Part shown: one piece after another, positions 40,438 to 49,646 of the stretch
Layout: every line of letters starts with the position of its first letter
Numbering within the stretch: position 1 is the first letter of the stretch
From: Clostridia bacterium
GTDB lineage: Bacteria > Bacillota > Clostridia > Christensenellales > Borkfalkiaceae
Reading direction: 5' to 3'
NCBI GenBank assembly: GCA_028720205.1
Contig: JAQYLE010000039.1
Location: 1-64,000 of the forward strand
DNA: 64,000 nt
Made by a program: the position numbers and the translations under genes
The notes under the pieces: generated by a model
The model's database searches: none
Told to the model about the DNA's origin: nothing
Seen by the model: only the letters and a program-made list of their open reading frames with translations

Positions 40438-43359
40438 TTACTTCCCGTTACAAGATATTTCTTCCGCGACGTATTCAATCGCGTAATAGCCGCTGTTTAA
40501 TCCGGGCGTAAACGGCGGAAGTTCCGTTTGAAAATCCGCCTGTACGTTTTTATACGTCGCCGTATCCGCTATGTTGCCGTCGGCGTCTTTTACGTTTATG
40601 GTAACGTTATATAAACAACCTTTTTCGCAGCCCGTAAGCACGGGGACGATCGTAAATCCGCGCCCGGCGAGCACGTCGGTGGATTTTGAAAAACACACCG
40701 TTTTCGCATACCCTTCTTTCAAGGCGTAAAAAGCCTGCTTGGCATAGCCGTAAAAATCGATTACGGGTTTTAAATATCCCGCGTCGTTCGCCCCGCCCGT
40801 TAAACAACACCATAACAGTCCGTCCGCGCCCAGATACCGCATATATTTCACGGTATTGTAAGCGCATAACGCCTGATATGCCTGACTCAATTTCCATTCG
40901 CTCTGCGTAGTGCTTCTGCCCAAGGCGTTTTTCTCGTCGGAAAGTTCGTACGAATGAGCGTTGAAAAACGCTTTGCTTTCCGGCACGGTATGATCCTGCC
41001 TGCCCATCACGGCAAATTCCGATATGATATATGCGTGCTTTTTTGAAGCAAACAGCGCGGGCTGAGAGTTCCACGCCTGCTTTCTGAACATATCCCACTT
41101 GTTTCCGTAGCCCAGCAACAAATCGTAATTGTGCGAACTTCTCACCACCAAAGGATCGTTCCAGCCGAACGAACTTTGCGCCGCGTTAAAATCCTGATCC
41201 GCTTTTCCGTCGTCCTGATAATAAAAGCCGCTGTTGCCGTACAGGCCGCCGCCGTAATAAATATGCGAGGAAGGGCAAAGCAGCCGCGTATCGTCCACCC
41301 GTTTTACGGCGGAAACGAATTCGTCGAACAACGCGTCGAAAGAATATTTATCCGCGTGGAACTCGTTGCTTCCTTCCCACATAATTACGGAAGGATGCGA
41401 TAACGTTTCTTTAATCTGCTCGCAATACGCTTCCTTCTGCCGCCAGCCCCGTCCGTCTTCAACGCCCTCTGCCGAATCGATCAGCCGCGTCGTCCAGATC
41501 GTCATCAGGCCCAGCCGGTCGAAAATTTCTCCGTAACGCGGATCGTTGGAACCGTAGCCAAGAAAATGCAGGCGCGCCGTATTGCCGTTCATTTTTTTAA
41601 TACAAAGTGCCTGCCGTACGATTTCTTCGCCGGTGGGGCAAACGTGATTTACGCCGATTTCTTCGTACGGCGGTAAAAACTGCATTAAAAGCGCGCCCGT
41701 AAGCAAAATTTTCTTGCCGTTTAAAAGAATATCGCCGTTTTTCTGTTCAATCGTTCTGAACCCCGTTTCCAGCGCGTAATCGTCGTAGATGCCGTTTTCG
41801 TCGTACAATTCCGCCCGCAGGATATACAGCGCGGGGTTTTCGGGCGACCAACTTTCCGCAGGAAAGGTAAGCGTCGTTTCCGTTTCTGTTTCCGCCGCGC
41901 CCGCGTAAATTTTATCTTCCTGCCCGTCCGGCGCTTTCGCAAGATACAGCGCCCATTTCTTTCCCGTTGCGTTTACGGCGGATAATTTAACGGAAACGGT
42001 TACTCCGTCTTTCCGCGTGTTTAAAGTTTTTACCGTAAGAGTATCGATATAACTTTCGGGGAGAAAATCGACGTACGCCTCTCTGCAAAACCAGCCGATA
42101 TACGGATCGGCGCTTCTGTGCCAACTGTAATTCACTTCGGGCGCGCGCGGATTTACGATAAACTGTATCTCGTTTTCCCCGGGTTTTAAAAACGGCGTTA
42201 CGTCCGTTACGATTTTTGTGAAATCTTCCGCCGCGGCGGCGATTTTTCCGTTGATCTTCACAACGCCCGAAGGATCTAACGAACCCGCGTGCAATACGGC
42301 TCTGCCGCCTTCGTACGCGAAAGAGGATTGCAAAATAAGGCATTTATCCTTATTTTTTTCCGTTCCTGCGGCATAGGGCAAACTGACCTTGCCGATATAT
42401 TCGGGCGTTCCCGTATATTCGGATATTTCAGCGTTTTTAAACGCCCCGACGCTTTCGGGCGTTACGCCCGCCGTTTCCCTTACAAAAAAATTTTTCCTCG
42501 CGCCGTCGGAAAAGTCGATTTCTTTCAGGGTAAATTTCCACTTTCCTTCCGGACGGAAGCCGCCGCAAATAAAAAGCGAATCGGGCGATAACGCGTTTGT
42601 AAGGGGCAATTCTTCCCCGTATGCCTTGCCGTTCAGAGAAATTTTAAAGCGGTTTTCATACAATTCGATTTGTATCTCGTTGTTTTTGCCGGTAACGAAA
42701 TCGCCTATTTTTACGTTTTGCGGGTGGTAAATATCCGGCACGCCCACGCGGGCGTAGAATTCGCCGTTGCGGTAAAACTGTAATTTGAGCACTTCTTTAA
42801 TGCCGCGCCTGAGTTCCACATATCTTCCGCAGGTGGTGGTAAGAGGCTTTTTCCCTTCTCCCCGTCTTGTGGCCGCGTCGAGGTAATCGTGCGGAATATA
42901 TACCGAAAAGGAAAGTTTTTCGGCCTTTCCGTCGGTTAAAAAATAATACTGCGCCGCAGGAACGGGCGGAAGAATACCGTCGGTGAAAACAACCGCGTTT
43001 TTTTCTCTTTTTGCGTTTCCGTAAAATTTCCAGCCCGCGTATTCGCCGCGTCGCTCGCATAAATACGCGTCCGCCGTATCGAAACGGAACCGCTTTCTGC
43101 GCTTGCAATTTACGCTGTAATCGATTTTTTTTAAAACGTCCGCCGCTTCCTTAGCGGATATCACCGTTTCCGAACCGTTCTGCGTGCCGTTCTTTTTATC
43201 GAGGAACGCCGCGTAGTTTTCAAGAAATTCCCATCTGTCGTTATCGCCGAGCAAACTTTCCGCGCCCGAAAAATCGCCGCAGGAAATTTCGCGTTCGCAG
43301 TCGTATTTTATAAAATCGTAAAAATAATTTTTCACCCGATCTCCCGTTCCGCCGTACAA
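40438..43359 (-). CDS. Glycoside hydrolase family 2-like enzyme (beta-glucuronidase/galactosidase/mannosidase type)
   Basis: GH2 N-terminal sandwich (NPRAPEVNYSWHRSADPYIGWFCREAYVDFLP), catalytic region SHPSVIMWEGSNEFH, and ...YIISEFAVMGRQDH. A GTG start at 43335 (after GGGAGATC) is plausible. Confidence 0.85.
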   Translation of the reverse strand: MYGGTGDRVKNYFYDFIKYDCEREISCGDFSGAESLLGDNDRWEFLENYAAFLDKKNGTQNGSETVISAKEAADVLKKIDYSVNCKRRKRFRFDTADAYLCERRGEYAGWKFYGNAKREKNAVVFTDGILPPVPAAQYYFLTDGKAEKLSFSVYIPHDYLDAATRRGEGKKPLTTTCGRYVELRRGIKEVLKLQFYRNGEFYARVGVPDIYHPQNVKIGDFVTGKNNEIQIELYENRFKISLNGKAYGEELPLTNALSPDSLFICGGFRPEGKWKFTLKEIDFSDGARKNFFVRETAGVTPESVGAFKNAEISEYTGTPEYIGKVSLPYAAGTEKNKDKCLILQSSFAYEGGRAVLHAGSLDPSGVVKINGKIAAAAEDFTKIVTDVTPFLKPGENEIQFIVNPRAPEVNYSWHRSADPYIGWFCREAYVDFLPESYIDTLTVKTLNTRKDGVTVSVKLSAVNATGKKWALYLAKAPDGQEDKIYAGAAETETETTLTFPAESWSPENPALYILRAELYDENGIYDDYALETGFRTIEQKNGDILLNGKKILLTGALLMQFLPPYEEIGVNHVCPTGEEIVRQALCIKKMNGNTARLHFLGYGSNDPRYGEIFDRLGLMTIWTTRLIDSAEGVEDGRGWRQKEAYCEQIKETLSHPSVIMWEGSNEFHADKYSFDALFDEFVSAVKRVDDTRLLCPSSHIYYGGGLYGNSGFYYQDDGKADQDFNAAQSSFGWNDPLVVRSSHNYDLLLGYGNKWDMFRKQAWNSQPALFASKKHAYIISEFAVMGRQDHTVPESKAFFNAHSYELSDEKNALGRSTTQSEWKLSQAYQALCAYNTVKYMRYLGADGLLWCCLTGGANDAGYLKPVIDFYGYAKQAFYALKEGYAKTVCFSKSTDVLAGRGFTIVPVLTGCEKGCLYNVTINVKDADGNIADTATYKNVQADFQTELPPFTPGLNSGYYAIEYVAEEISCNGK

Positions 43360-43454
43360 ACTTTCCGCGCCGCCCCCGCAAATTTCCAGACGCGTCCGTC
43401 GACGAAACCGTCAGGAAAGCGGTGGAGTTTGAACGGCTGATTACTCTATATATA

Positions 43455-43482
43455 ATTATACGATTTCTGCGTTGTTTGTCAA
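43455..43482 (-). promoter_or_regulatory. Promoter of GH2-uxaBAC operon
   Basis: Minus strand TTGACA - 16 nt - TATAAT. Confidence 0.7.
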
Positions 43483-43587
43483 GCAATTGCAGATAGAATC
43501 ATGCGCTTCTCGCTTTTTCTTCCGGTATTTACGATCTCACGCCGTAAATCCGTTCAGGAACGGGCGCGGCTTTGTTTTTATCTTAAC

Positions 43588-44358
43588 TTATTCTTTTCGG
43601 TCCGGTTTATCGGCGGGCGGCGTCGGCACGGTTTCGTCCATGAATTTGCGATATCGGCGGGGCATCAGCGTATCTTGCAGTTTTGCATTGGCGCGGGCGC
43701 GGATCGCCACGGTATTAAAGTACTGCTTCCACAACGCGGAAATTTTTTCCTCTCTTTCGGAAAGAGGGATTTCCGCGCGCGCCGCGCGCAGTTTTACCGT
43801 GCGTTCGCCGTTATAACAAAGCGCGTATCCGCGCGAGATATCGTGCAGGATAAAAGGAAGTTGCATCCGCCTGATAAAATGCGGAGCAAGCAGGGGTAAA
43901 ATATCGTTATCGGGCGCGCATGCCGCGTAATAAACGCCCGCCGCCGTTTCTTTAAAGCGCAGAAAGCCTTTTAAACGTTCGACTTCTTTGCCGATCTGCC
44001 TGTAAAGATCTGTTGCCGCGGCAACGACGGGCAGATACGTTTTATCGCGGGCGGGGGCTTTACAACGGAAAATTTCTTTCAGGTATAAAAACGCGGTTTG
44101 TTCCTTTTCGTCGTTGCCCGAAAGCAGAATTCTGCCGATTTCGTGCAGTGCGCGCGCGTCGATTTTCTGCAGCGCCGCTTTCACGCGCGCCGCTTTTGTT
44201 TCGCTCTGCGCGTCGATGCCCGAAACGTCCGCAAGTTCGTCGGTGAGCGCGGGCTGAAAATTTTGTTTGGAAGTGAGGTAAGCGTTTTTGTTCCAGCCGC
44301 TGAAAACGGCGGCGTAAAACGCCGTTTCGCTCCCGTCCGTAACAAGCACCGTGCGCAT
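43588..44358 (-). CDS. TIGR03915-type putative DNA repair/metabolism protein
   Basis: MRTVLVTDGSETAFYAAVFSGW...RRMQLPFILHDISRGYALCYNGERTVKLR...W..YF..VAIRARANAKLQDTLMPRRYRKFMDE; adjacent to its usual radical-SAM partner. Confidence 0.8.
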   Translation of the reverse strand: MRTVLVTDGSETAFYAAVFSGWNKNAYLTSKQNFQPALTDELADVSGIDAQSETKAARVKAALQKIDARALHEIGRILLSGNDEKEQTAFLYLKEIFRCKAPARDKTYLPVVAAATDLYRQIGKEVERLKGFLRFKETAAGVYYAACAPDNDILPLLAPHFIRRMQLPFILHDISRGYALCYNGERTVKLRAARAEIPLSEREEKISALWKQYFNTVAIRARANAKLQDTLMPRRYRKFMDETVPTPPADKPDRKE

Positions 44359-44413
44359 AACGGCTTATGCCTCCTTTTTTTCGTTTCGCGCCTTTGGCGG
44401 AAACGGGCGAAGT

Positions 44414-45988
44414 TCAGATTTCGCCCGTCAGAACCGACCGGCGGATTTCCGGCGTGGATAAATTGATTTTTTTCTGCGTTTCGTCGGCGGGAAGATCGAG
44501 CCGCGCGCCCGTAAAATACCCGCCGTAAAGATTCGCGGTTTCGCCGGAAAAATCGTTGCGTTGCGCAGCGGATTTAATCAGCGCGGCGTCGGAAAACAAG
44601 GAGAGTTGTTCCGCGCCGTCGGACGTTTCCGCCGCGGACAACGTCGCTTTGATTTTTTCTTCTTTTTCCTCGCCGTAAAATTTTCCGTCGCAGGTGATGA
44701 AATGCCGCGCGCGTTTTAACACCACGCGCATTTTTTTTAAGTGCTCGTATTGCAGTTCGGTATGGCGCCGCGCCGCTATGATTTTATTCGCCGACCTTAT
44801 GCCTATGCCGGGAACGCGGAGCAGAGAAGAAAGATCGGCGCGGTTGATTTCCACGGGAAACAGATTCAGATGTTTAATCGCCCAGGCGCATTTCGGATCG
44901 TACTCCACGGGCAGATTTTCGTCTTCGTCCGCAAGTTCTTCGGGAGAAAATCCGTAAAACCGCATCAGCCAGTCCGCCTGATACAGCCTGTGTTCCCGCA
45001 GCAGTTTTTCGCCGACGTCCGGCAACAGCGGATCGGCTACCACGGGCAGATATGCCGAAAAATACACCCGTTTCATCGAAAATTTCTGATACAGCGCCCG
45101 GGAAAGGCGCAAGATGCGTCCGTCCTTTTCCGGCGAAGCGCCCACGATTATCTGCGTGGTCTGCCCGGCGGGCAGGTACAGAGGGCGTTTGTTTGCGCGG
45201 AAGGACGATAATGCCGCGGAAGGGGACGAAGCAAACGAAACAAGCCGTTTTTCCGCCGCCGTCTGCTCGGCGCCGTTTGCCGCGATACCCATAATTTTGC
45301 GGTTATTTTCGCCGATACCCCCTTCGTTTTTCTCGCCCGATAAGCGCTTGAAAGCGGCGCCTTTCAAAGAGGCGGTACGCTCTGATAAAAATGCCTTTTT
45401 CCCTTCGGCAAGTTGTTTCATCGGCGCCAGAAGCGATTGTTTCGTCTTCTGCGGCGCAAGCCGTTTTAAACTGTCTTCGCCCGGAAGTTCCAGATTGTAA
45501 CTCATGCGGTCGGCAAGAAGAGCGGCGCGATCCGTCAGCAGCGGATCGGCATGGGGTATGCCCTTGATATGCAGATAGCCGTTAAAACGGTATCTGCCGC
45601 GCAGAAGTTCCGCCGTCTGAACCAGAAGTTCCATGGTGTAATCGGGCGTTTTATACACCGCGGAAGAAAGAAACAAGCCTTCGATATAATTGCGGCGGTA
45701 AAAATCAAGCGTGAGTTCGCAGATTTCTTCGGGCGATAACACCGCGCGCGGCACGTCCGCGCTGCGGCGGTTAGGACAGTATCTGCAATCGAACGCGCAA
45801 TCGTTCGTCATTAAAATTTTCAACAACGACAAACATCTGCCGTCCGCCGTGAACGAATGACAAATCCCTCCGATCGCCGCGTTGCCCGTTCCGCCCGAAG
45901 CGTTGCTCCTGCGCGAACCGGACGAAGAACACGAAACGTCGTATTTCGTCCCTTCCGTAAGTATTCTCAAACGTTCTTCGTCAATCAT
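44414..45988 (-). CDS. TIGR03916-type putative DNA modification/repair radical SAM protein
   Basis: MTNDCAFDCRYCPNR radical SAM Cys cluster; LRVPGIGIRSANKIIAARR helix-hairpin-helix; PAGQTTQIIVGA. Confidence 0.9.
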   Translation of the reverse strand: MIDEERLRILTEGTKYDVSCSSSGSRRSNASGGTGNAAIGGICHSFTADGRCLSLLKILMTNDCAFDCRYCPNRRSADVPRAVLSPEEICELTLDFYRRNYIEGLFLSSAVYKTPDYTMELLVQTAELLRGRYRFNGYLHIKGIPHADPLLTDRAALLADRMSYNLELPGEDSLKRLAPQKTKQSLLAPMKQLAEGKKAFLSERTASLKGAAFKRLSGEKNEGGIGENNRKIMGIAANGAEQTAAEKRLVSFASSPSAALSSFRANKRPLYLPAGQTTQIIVGASPEKDGRILRLSRALYQKFSMKRVYFSAYLPVVADPLLPDVGEKLLREHRLYQADWLMRFYGFSPEELADEDENLPVEYDPKCAWAIKHLNLFPVEINRADLSSLLRVPGIGIRSANKIIAARRHTELQYEHLKKMRVVLKRARHFITCDGKFYGEEKEEKIKATLSAAETSDGAEQLSLFSDAALIKSAAQRNDFSGETANLYGGYFTGARLDLPADETQKKINLSTPEIRRSVLTGEI

Positions 45989-46004
45989 CGTTACGCTCCG
46001 TTAC

Positions 46005-46066
46005 GAACATTTGTTTTTTATAACGCAATTATATACCTTTTTCGCGAAAAAGTCAAACATTCGTTC
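46005..46066 (-). promoter_or_regulatory. Promoter of repair pair with two LexA(DinR)-like boxes
   Basis: Minus-strand TTGACT (46051-46056) - 17 nt - TATAAT (46028-46033); boxes GAACATTTGTTT (46005-46016) and AAACATTCGTTC (46055-46066) vs GAACNNNNGTTC. Confidence 0.6.
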
Positions 46067-46109
46067 GTGTTTTATTAAAAAAATCTGTCGAAAAATGTCG
46101 TAGAAAATA

Positions 46110-46165
46110 TTGACAAGGCGAAAGATGTATGATATAATAAAAATTGTCATAAATATATATGACAA
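46110..46165 (+). promoter_or_regulatory. degV promoter with perfect inverted repeat
   Basis: TTGACA (46110) - 17 nt - TATAAT (46133); TTGTCAT-8-ATGACAA at 46144-46165. Confidence 0.7.
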
Positions 46166-46269
46166 AACAATGATTTTATGGCGCGGAACGTGCGCGATAT
46201 GCGGAACGTGCGCGGGAAAAGTCTGCGATAAGCGCTTTAAATCGGGTTTTATTCGGGAGAAGAGAAAAA

Positions 46270-47166
46270 ATGAGATTGTTTGAAGTTTCCAGCGATTCCA
46301 CCTGTGATTTATATGAAGATTACCGCAAGCAACGGGATATTTATTTTGCACCGCTGACTTTTTCTATGGAAAAAAACGGCGAAATTACGGAGTATCTCGA
46401 TAATTTTTCACAGTATTCCCAGTACGTGGAGTTTTACGCGAAAGTGCGGAATAAATACATGCCGCGCACGGCGATGCTTAATTACGACGCGCACGTGGCG
46501 CATTTTACGAAAATGGCGGAAGCGGGCGTAAAAGACGTTCTGCATTTTTCCATTTCTTCGGGGTTGGCGCGCACGACAAGCGTTGCCAAAGAAGCCGCCG
46601 CGGCGGTGAAAAAAGAATATCCGGATTTTAACATGGTTTCCGTAGATCCTTTAGGCGCCACTATTTTGCAGGGAATGCTCGTTTCGTTTGCCTGCGACAT
46701 GCGCGACGAGGGAAAGACGTTGCAGGAAACCTACGATTATCTGACGGACGCGAGAAACCGTCTTTTGTGTACGATTATTCCCACCGATCTGTTTTATCTG
46801 CAACGGGGCGGGCGCGTTTCTCCCACGGCGGCGGTATTCGGCTCGATGTTGCAGGTGAAGCCCATTTTAACTTTCGACGCCGAAGGCAAGTTGAAAACCG
46901 TGGATAAAGTAAAAGGCATGAAAAAGGCGTATTCGTACACGCTGGATAGAATAGCGGCCGCTCCGCCGGACGAGAAGAAAAAAATCGTGGTGGTGCATAC
47001 CGATAACGAAGAGGGCGCCAATGAACTCGCTTCGCGTATACGGGAAGCGACGGGGATTACGCCCGAAATTTTCATTATGGGGCCCACCATCGGCGCGCAC
47101 GTAGGACCGGGAGCGGTTGCCTGCGGTTGGCTTTCCGTAAAGACGAGAGCGGAACTGGGGTTGTAA
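46270..47166 (+). CDS. DegV-family (FakB-like fatty-acid-binding) protein
   Basis: FEVSSDSTCDL; FSISSGLARTTSVAKEAA; FYLQRGGRVSPTAAVFGSMLQVKPILTFDAEGKL; IGAHVGPGAV. Confidence 0.92.
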   Translation: MRLFEVSSDSTCDLYEDYRKQRDIYFAPLTFSMEKNGEITEYLDNFSQYSQYVEFYAKVRNKYMPRTAMLNYDAHVAHFTKMAEAGVKDVLHFSISSGLARTTSVAKEAAAAVKKEYPDFNMVSVDPLGATILQGMLVSFACDMRDEGKTLQETYDYLTDARNRLLCTIIPTDLFYLQRGGRVSPTAAVFGSMLQVKPILTFDAEGKLKTVDKVKGMKKAYSYTLDRIAAAPPDEKKKIVVVHTDNEEGANELASRIREATGITPEIFIMGPTIGAHVGPGAVACGWLSVKTRAELGL

Positions 47167-47318
47167 AGAATTTTTTTTCGACGGCCGCGCGGAAGAGGGA
47201 ACGTGCTTAAATACGCGCGTTGCCGCGCGCTCGTCGCAGACGGCGTAGGAGATTGCCATCGTCGCGTTCGGTTTTTCGCGTTTTGTTTATCGCGAGGGAA
47301 AACGAACGCGGTTTTTAT

Positions 47319-47347
47319 TTGACAAAACGGCGTCGGCCGAGTATAAT
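47319..47347 (+). promoter_or_regulatory. Promoter of queH
   Basis: TTGACA - 17 nt - TATAAT. Confidence 0.7.
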
Positions 47348-47386
47348 GATTCGCGTACGATACGGTACGATTAAGGAGGGCGGACG

Positions 47387-48028
47387 GTGGAAAACATGGC
47401 GGAGGAGAAGAGAACGAACGCCGTGAATTACGATAAAATCATGCGGGAAACGCTTTCGTCGTTTGAACGGAGCACGGATACGGACGGAACGGGAGTAAAC
47501 TTGTTGTTACACAGTTGTTGCGCGCCGTGTTCTTCCGCCTGTCTGGAAATTTTAAAAGAATATTGCAACGTTACGGTGTTTTATTATAATCCGAATATCG
47601 ACGAGCGCGAAGAATATGAAAAACGGAAAAACGAGCAGATTCGTTTTTTAAAAGAAACGGGTTGGGCGGAGTTTATCGACTGCGATTACGAAAACGAGGC
47701 GTTTGAAAAAATCGCTTTGGGCAAAGAAACTTGTCCCGAAGGCGGCGCGCGGTGCTACGAATGCTACAAATTGCGGCTTTTTAAAACGGCGGAACGGGCG
47801 AAAAGCGCAGGATTCGGTTATTTTGCCAGCACGCTATCGGTCAGTCCGTACAAAAACGCCGCTTGGCTGAACGAGATCGGTTTTGCGGCGCAGGATACAT
47901 TCGGCGTGAAGTATCTCCCTTCCGATTTTAAAAAACACGGCGGATATCTGCGGAGCGTTCAATTATCGAAGGAATACGGGTTATACCGTCAGGCGTATTG
48001 CGGCTGCCGATTTTCGCGAAAACGATAA
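47387..48028 (+). CDS. queH: Epoxyqueuosine reductase QueH
   Basis: LLLHSCCAPCSSACLE; GARCYECYKLRLFKTAERAK; STLSVSPYKN; YCGCRFS. Confidence 0.9.
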   Translation: MENMAEEKRTNAVNYDKIMRETLSSFERSTDTDGTGVNLLLHSCCAPCSSACLEILKEYCNVTVFYYNPNIDEREEYEKRKNEQIRFLKETGWAEFIDCDYENEAFEKIALGKETCPEGGARCYECYKLRLFKTAERAKSAGFGYFASTLSVSPYKNAAWLNEIGFAAQDTFGVKYLPSDFKKHGGYLRSVQLSKEYGLYRQAYCGCRFSRKR

Positions 48029-48112
48029 GCGGTCGCAATATTTTTTTCGCCTTTGCGTATACTTTTTGCCGGGCGCTGAAAAGAAGGCGCGGAATTTTAT
48101 CAGAAAAAAATT

Positions 48113-48856
48113 ATGGAAGATCCGATTTTAAAAGAATCCGCAAGCGGAGAGAAAAAACAAGAAAAACATTTCAGAAAATTTACGGTTAAAGCGGAGGCGG
48201 CGTACGTTTTAGGCGTGGCGTTTCTTGCGTTGGCGGTAGCGATGTGCGCGGCGGCTGATTTCGGCGTATCGATGATTGTGGCGCCGGCGTATATTCTGAG
48301 CCTGAAAGTTTCGTTCCTTTCGTTCGGCAGAGCGGAATATCTGGTACAGGCGGTTTTGTTTATCGCGCTTTGCATTGTGCTGAAAAAAGTGCGCTTTTCG
48401 TACTTTTTTGCCTTTTTTACCTGCATTTTTTACGGTGCGGCGCTCGATCTGATTCGCCTGATTCCGTTTTTTTCACAGAGCGCGGCGGGGGCGGCGGCGC
48501 TTCCCGCGCGTATCGCGCTGTTTATCGGCGGTATGGCTTTAACGTCGTTTTCCGTTATGCTTTCCGTTAAAACGTATTTGTATCCGCAGGTATACGATTT
48601 TTTCGTGAAGCAGATTTCCAAAAAGTTTTCAAAACCGCTTTCCCGAATAAAAACGGCGTTCGACGCCTCGTTTTTACTGCTTTCGTGTGCGCTGTCGTTT
48701 GCGTTGTTCGGCTTCGGTAACTTTAAGGGAATAGGCTGGGGAACGCTGATTATCACCGCTTGTAACGGACCGTTAATAGGGCTTTTCGGGAAACTTTTCG
48801 ATAAATACGTTGAAATTACTCCTATATTTCCGCGCTTTTCAAGGTATTTCGATTAA
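48113..48856 (+). CDS. YczE/YyaS/YitT-family membrane protein
   Basis: Multi-TM; DFGVSMIVAPAYILS..., GIGWGTLIITACNGPLIGLF. Confidence 0.65.
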   Translation: MEDPILKESASGEKKQEKHFRKFTVKAEAAYVLGVAFLALAVAMCAAADFGVSMIVAPAYILSLKVSFLSFGRAEYLVQAVLFIALCIVLKKVRFSYFFAFFTCIFYGAALDLIRLIPFFSQSAAGAAALPARIALFIGGMALTSFSVMLSVKTYLYPQVYDFFVKQISKKFSKPLSRIKTAFDASFLLLSCALSFALFGFGNFKGIGWGTLIITACNGPLIGLFGKLFDKYVEITPIFPRFSRYFD

Positions 48857-48959
48857 ACTTTTTTGCCGCGCGTTCGGCGGTTTCTCTCCAGCGCGAGGCG
48901 GAAGCGTTCCGCGCGCAGATGAAATTTTTGTGATAAGAAAAGAAAAATAAGAAAAGCGC

Positions 48960-48988
48960 TTGACTTTTTGTAGCGTGCTACATATAAT
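48960..48988 (+). promoter_or_regulatory. Promoter of MarR-ABC operon with embedded palindrome
   Basis: TTGACT - 17 nt - TATAAT with GTAGCGTGCTAC (48970-48981) in the spacer. Confidence 0.75.
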
Positions 48989-49051
48989 AGAATCATTCCG
49001 AAAGAATAATGCCGTTGCAAAGGAGGTTCATGCCGCGGCGCGGGAGATAAG

Positions 49052-49564
49052 ATGAGCGGACGAAACGCGATAAATGCAGAGCGGAAAAAGAGCGAAAAGA
49101 GCGTAAAACAAAAAGACGTGGGCATATATATAAAAAAAATTGCGGAACGACTGCAAGCGTATGCCGATAAAAAAGGGTTTCGCCACGACGTGACGTTTGC
49201 GCAGGGGAAAGTGCTGTTTTTTCTGCACACGCAAAAAGACGGCGCCGCCACGATGAAAAGCGTTGAAAATTATCTGGACGTATCGCACGCCACCGTTTCC
49301 GGCATTATATCGCGGTTGCAGGAAAAGGGTTACGTGGAATGCGAAAGAAGCCCGGAAGACGCGCGGGCGAAAACGGTGCGGCTGACGGAAAAGGAAAACG
49401 CTTCGTTTGCCGAGATGAAAAAACGGCGCTCGGATATGGAAAAAATGCTGTTGAAAAATTTTACCGCAGAAGAGCGCGCCGCCCTTGCGGCGTATCTGGA
49501 ACGCGTGTACCTGAACGTACGCGAAGCGGCGGGCGGAAGCGCGTTGTGCGGCGGAGAATCGTGA
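49052..49564 (+). CDS. MarR-family transcriptional regulator
   Basis: Winged HTH: VENYLDVSHATVSGIISRLQEKGYVECERSPEDARAKTVRLTEKE. Confidence 0.9.
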   Translation: MSGRNAINAERKKSEKSVKQKDVGIYIKKIAERLQAYADKKGFRHDVTFAQGKVLFFLHTQKDGAATMKSVENYLDVSHATVSGIISRLQEKGYVECERSPEDARAKTVRLTEKENASFAEMKKRRSDMEKMLLKNFTAEERAALAAYLERVYLNVREAAGGSALCGGES

Positions 49565-49646
49565 AAAGGCGCGACGGAAAAGGCGCGATAATCGGTAGGG
49601 ATTATTCCCGGAAAATAAAAATCGGATTTGTGAAGGATAAAAAACC

